From the NCBI GenBank assembly GCA_964469215.1, contig CAYXYB010000015.1:1-64000 (forward strand): a DNA stretch of 64,000 bases, in the 5' to 3' direction. Position 1 is the first letter of the stretch. Each line of letters starts with the position of its first letter. Positions 62,653 through 64,000 of the stretch are shown piece after piece. The notes beneath the pieces were generated by a model. It made no database searches and was not told where the DNA came from. It saw only the letters and a program-made list of their open reading frames with translations. The DNA comes from SKPS01 sp964469215 (GTDB taxonomy: Bacteria; Bacteroidota; Bacteroidia; Bacteroidales; SKPS01). A program made the translations under genes and the position numbers.

Positions 62653-63264
62653 CTAATTCTTAATCCAAACGTTGACAATCTCTCCGATATACATCGTATG
62701 GAAATCTTTGTTGGGGTATATCTTACCCGCCAGTTGCTTATCTGTGAATGCACCTTCAAGAATTTTCCCTGCGTAGAGTTTTTTACATTCCACGATAATA
62801 CGTGCCTCTTTAAACCCGATGCTGCCTTTCTCTGTAGTGAAAGGAGTGAGCCCCGATTTCTTAATCTTATCAAAGGTTCTGCCCGACACTGTTCCCATCA
62901 TTCTGAGTATATCACGGTATTGCTCGTCATAAAAAGTCATTGTATAGTAACCTTCACGTTCTGTAAACTGATGAGTGTATCTCTGCGGGCGCACAAATAT
63001 AAAGCTTACCGGTTTTTCCCAAAGCCAGCCAACCCCGCCCCAGCTTGCAGTCATCATATTAAAACCCTTTTCAATATTTCCTGCTCCTACAAGCATCCAA
63101 TCTTTGCCGATCAATTTTATAGGGTTCTCCTTCAACGCTTCCCAGGTAACCTTTCTGAATTCTGAAGGTACTTTATCCGCTGGCCCTCCGGACTCCTGAT
63201 TCATCAACATGCATGGCGCAACAACCGGTAAAAGCACCAATAAGGATTTAAATAATTGTTTCAT
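62653..63264 (-). CDS. Exported flavin reductase-like (FMN split-barrel) protein
   Basis: This 203-residue protein carries an N-terminal signal (~1-18) with a possible lipobox VAPC. The body (~35-203) matches the flavin-reductase-like split barrel: NMMTASWGGVGWLWEKPVSF then FVRPQRYTHQFTEREGYYTM (FMN-binding strands), EARIIVECKKLYAG and a final YIGEIVNVWIK. Family members bind FMN and reduce flavin or act as small oxidoreductases; most lack signals, so export is unusual. It is convergent with the T9SS remnant. A -7 box TATATTTG is on the minus strand at 63312-63319. Confidence 0.85.
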   Translation of the reverse strand: MKQLFKSLLVLLPVVAPCMLMNQESGGPADKVPSEFRKVTWEALKENPIKLIGKDWMLVGAGNIEKGFNMMTASWGGVGWLWEKPVSFIFVRPQRYTHQFTEREGYYTMTFYDEQYRDILRMMGTVSGRTFDKIKKSGLTPFTTEKGSIGFKEARIIVECKKLYAGKILEGAFTDKQLAGKIYPNKDFHTMYIGEIVNVWIKN

Positions 63265-63311
63265 AATGATTTATATTCCTGTTTTATAAAATTTTCTGCA
63301 TGAATTTTTCA

Positions 63312-63319
63312 CAAATATA
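63312..63319 (-). promoter_or_regulatory. -7 box for exported flavin reductase
   Basis: The minus strand reads TATATTTG (TAnnTTTG), 48 bases before ATG 63264. Confidence 0.55.
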
Positions 63320-63411
63320 TACAATTTTGTATCATTCACTTCTCACTCACCGGTTTTAAGTATTCTTAAAAAACACTCATAACTTTTAACACATTACTAA
63401 CAACTTTTACC

Positions 63412-63419
63412 TAAATTTG
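63412..63419 (+). promoter_or_regulatory. -7 box ahead of cobalamin riboswitch
   Basis: TAAATTTG matches TAnnTTTG and stands 9 bases before the first paired bases of the riboswitch, so transcription would begin at the aptamer. Confidence 0.55.
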
Positions 63420-63427
63420 CATCCTGA

Positions 63428-63612
63428 TTAAAGGTGTTCGGATGGTGAAAACCACCGGCAAGAGGGAAACAGGTGAAAATCCTGTACAGTACCCGCTGCT
63501 GTTAGCTCCGGAAACCATGGTTCAACATGCCACTGTCGCAATTCAACGTTGCATCGATGGGAAGGCGAATCAAAAAAAAATGGGGAGCAAGTCAGAAGAC
63601 CTGCCTTTGATC
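63428..63612 (+). ncRNA. Cobalamin (B12) riboswitch
   Basis: The aptamer carries the recognised cobalamin elements: GAGGGAAACAGGTGAAAATC (63463-63482), then CAGTACCCGCTGCTGT, and the B12 box AGTCAGAAGACCTGCC (63590-63605). The ends AAAGG and CCTTT pair to close P1. It should bind adenosyl- or methylcobalamin and lower expression of the downstream outer-membrane receptor. The expression platform is probably in 63613-63719. Confidence 0.92.
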
Positions 63613-63719
63613 TTTAACTATTCAGGCTTTCGGGTGAAAAGCTGAGGATAGGTTTCGTCAGATACGATTCCCATACTCTGTTTTTCTGCCTGAAGGTTTG
63701 CTTAAAGTGATTCAGTCAG

Positions 63720-64000
63720 GTGAAAAGGCCAGGTTTTTTATCCAGGTTGTTTTATTCTTTGATATTGCCGTATTTGTTGGTGATCTGGCAACCCGCAATT
63801 TCACAGAATGACACTACTCATTTAAGCCCTTTTGTTGTAACCGAAAGTACAGATGACCGGATCGGGAATGCGGGTCGTCAGATAATGGATTCACTTCAGC
63901 GTATCCTTGGAAGGCAGGGAACGCTTGCAGATCTGCTTGTGAGAACCTCTCCCGTTGCCATGCGGTACTACGGGCCGGGACAGCTTGCATCAGCTGCCTT
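63720..64000 (+). CDS. TonB-dependent receptor, likely BtuB-like (partial)
   Basis: The start lies here and the window ends inside the gene. From GTG 63720 the frame reads a signal peptide (VKRPGFLSRLFYSLILPYLL, ~1-28, ending AISQ), then a plug domain with IMDSLQRILGRQGTLADLLV and PVAMRYYGPGQLASAA. This matches the plug of BtuB-type receptors (TLADLL...PV.I..YGPG.LAS). An in-frame TGA at 63708-63710 limits the start to this GTG. Together with the B12 riboswitch 107 bases upstream it should import cobalamin or a precursor across the outer membrane. Only 93 codons are visible. Confidence 0.87.
   Translation, partial: MKRPGFLSRLFYSLILPYLLVIWQPAISQNDTTHLSPFVVTESTDDRIGNAGRQIMDSLQRILGRQGTLADLLVRTSPVAMRYYGPGQLASAA

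Overview
The window looks like a scaffold of a Bacteroidetes chromosome, probably a Bacteroidales-like lineage assembled from metagenomic reads. The evidence: proteins with type IX secretion (T9SS) C-terminal sorting domains, FISUMP-domain lipoproteins, TAnnTTTG -7 promoter boxes before many genes, a CTnDOT-style integrase, a fused E1 alpha/beta dehydrogenase of the type seen in this phylum, and a 100-N scaffold gap. No rRNA operon is present, so the species cannot be named.

Layout. 1-1.25 kb: a small unknown protein and a TPR protein on the minus strand. 1.36-15.25 kb: the tail module of a visibly GC-richer prophage (tape measure, distal tail, fibre and receptor-binding genes), interrupted by an AT-rich gene for an Mrr-like PD-(D/E)XK nuclease, and ending in a tyrosine integrase beside tRNA-Lys. 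15.4-18 kb: tRNA-Lys, an SDR oxidoreductase, XerD and a small unknown protein. 18.1-30.1 kb: a five-gene minus-strand operon consisting of an outer-membrane beta-barrel followed by two tandem copies of a pair: a ~1400-residue secreted protein with a C-terminal metzincin site, and a ~290-residue partner with a helical repeat tail. 30.3-34.1 kb: a lipoprotein, then a phytoene desaturase and a squalene/phytoene synthase (terpenoid pigment). 34.1-42.7 kb, minus strand: a CCG-domain Fe-S protein, a T9SS protein, mnmH, a membrane Fe-S oxidoreductase, a His-rich heavy-metal exporter and uvrA.

42.9-52.5 kb: an ECF sigma factor, rocD, xseA-xseB-cutC-beta-mannosidase, and the fused 2-oxoacid dehydrogenase E1. 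52.6-62.6 kb is a plastic zone. It holds an IS4-type remnant, an LRR protein, an astacin fused to a FISUMP domain, an IS1380 remnant, a thioredoxin-like T9SS protein, tRNA-Arg with a 95-bp tandem array built from its own 3' end (containing the assembly gap), a FISUMP lipoprotein, a four-helix-bundle gene fragment, a small lipoprotein, a second T9SS protein and a decayed T9SS tail. 62.6-64 kb: a flavin-reductase-like exported protein, then a cobalamin riboswitch ahead of a TonB-dependent receptor cut by the window end.

The best candidate for an undescribed system is the duplicated barrel/metzincin/partner operon at 18-30 kb. Next are the tRNA-Arg-linked repeat array with its distal 17-bp copy, and the nuclease cargo gene inside the prophage tail module. 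All family calls come from reading motifs by eye; no database search was run.
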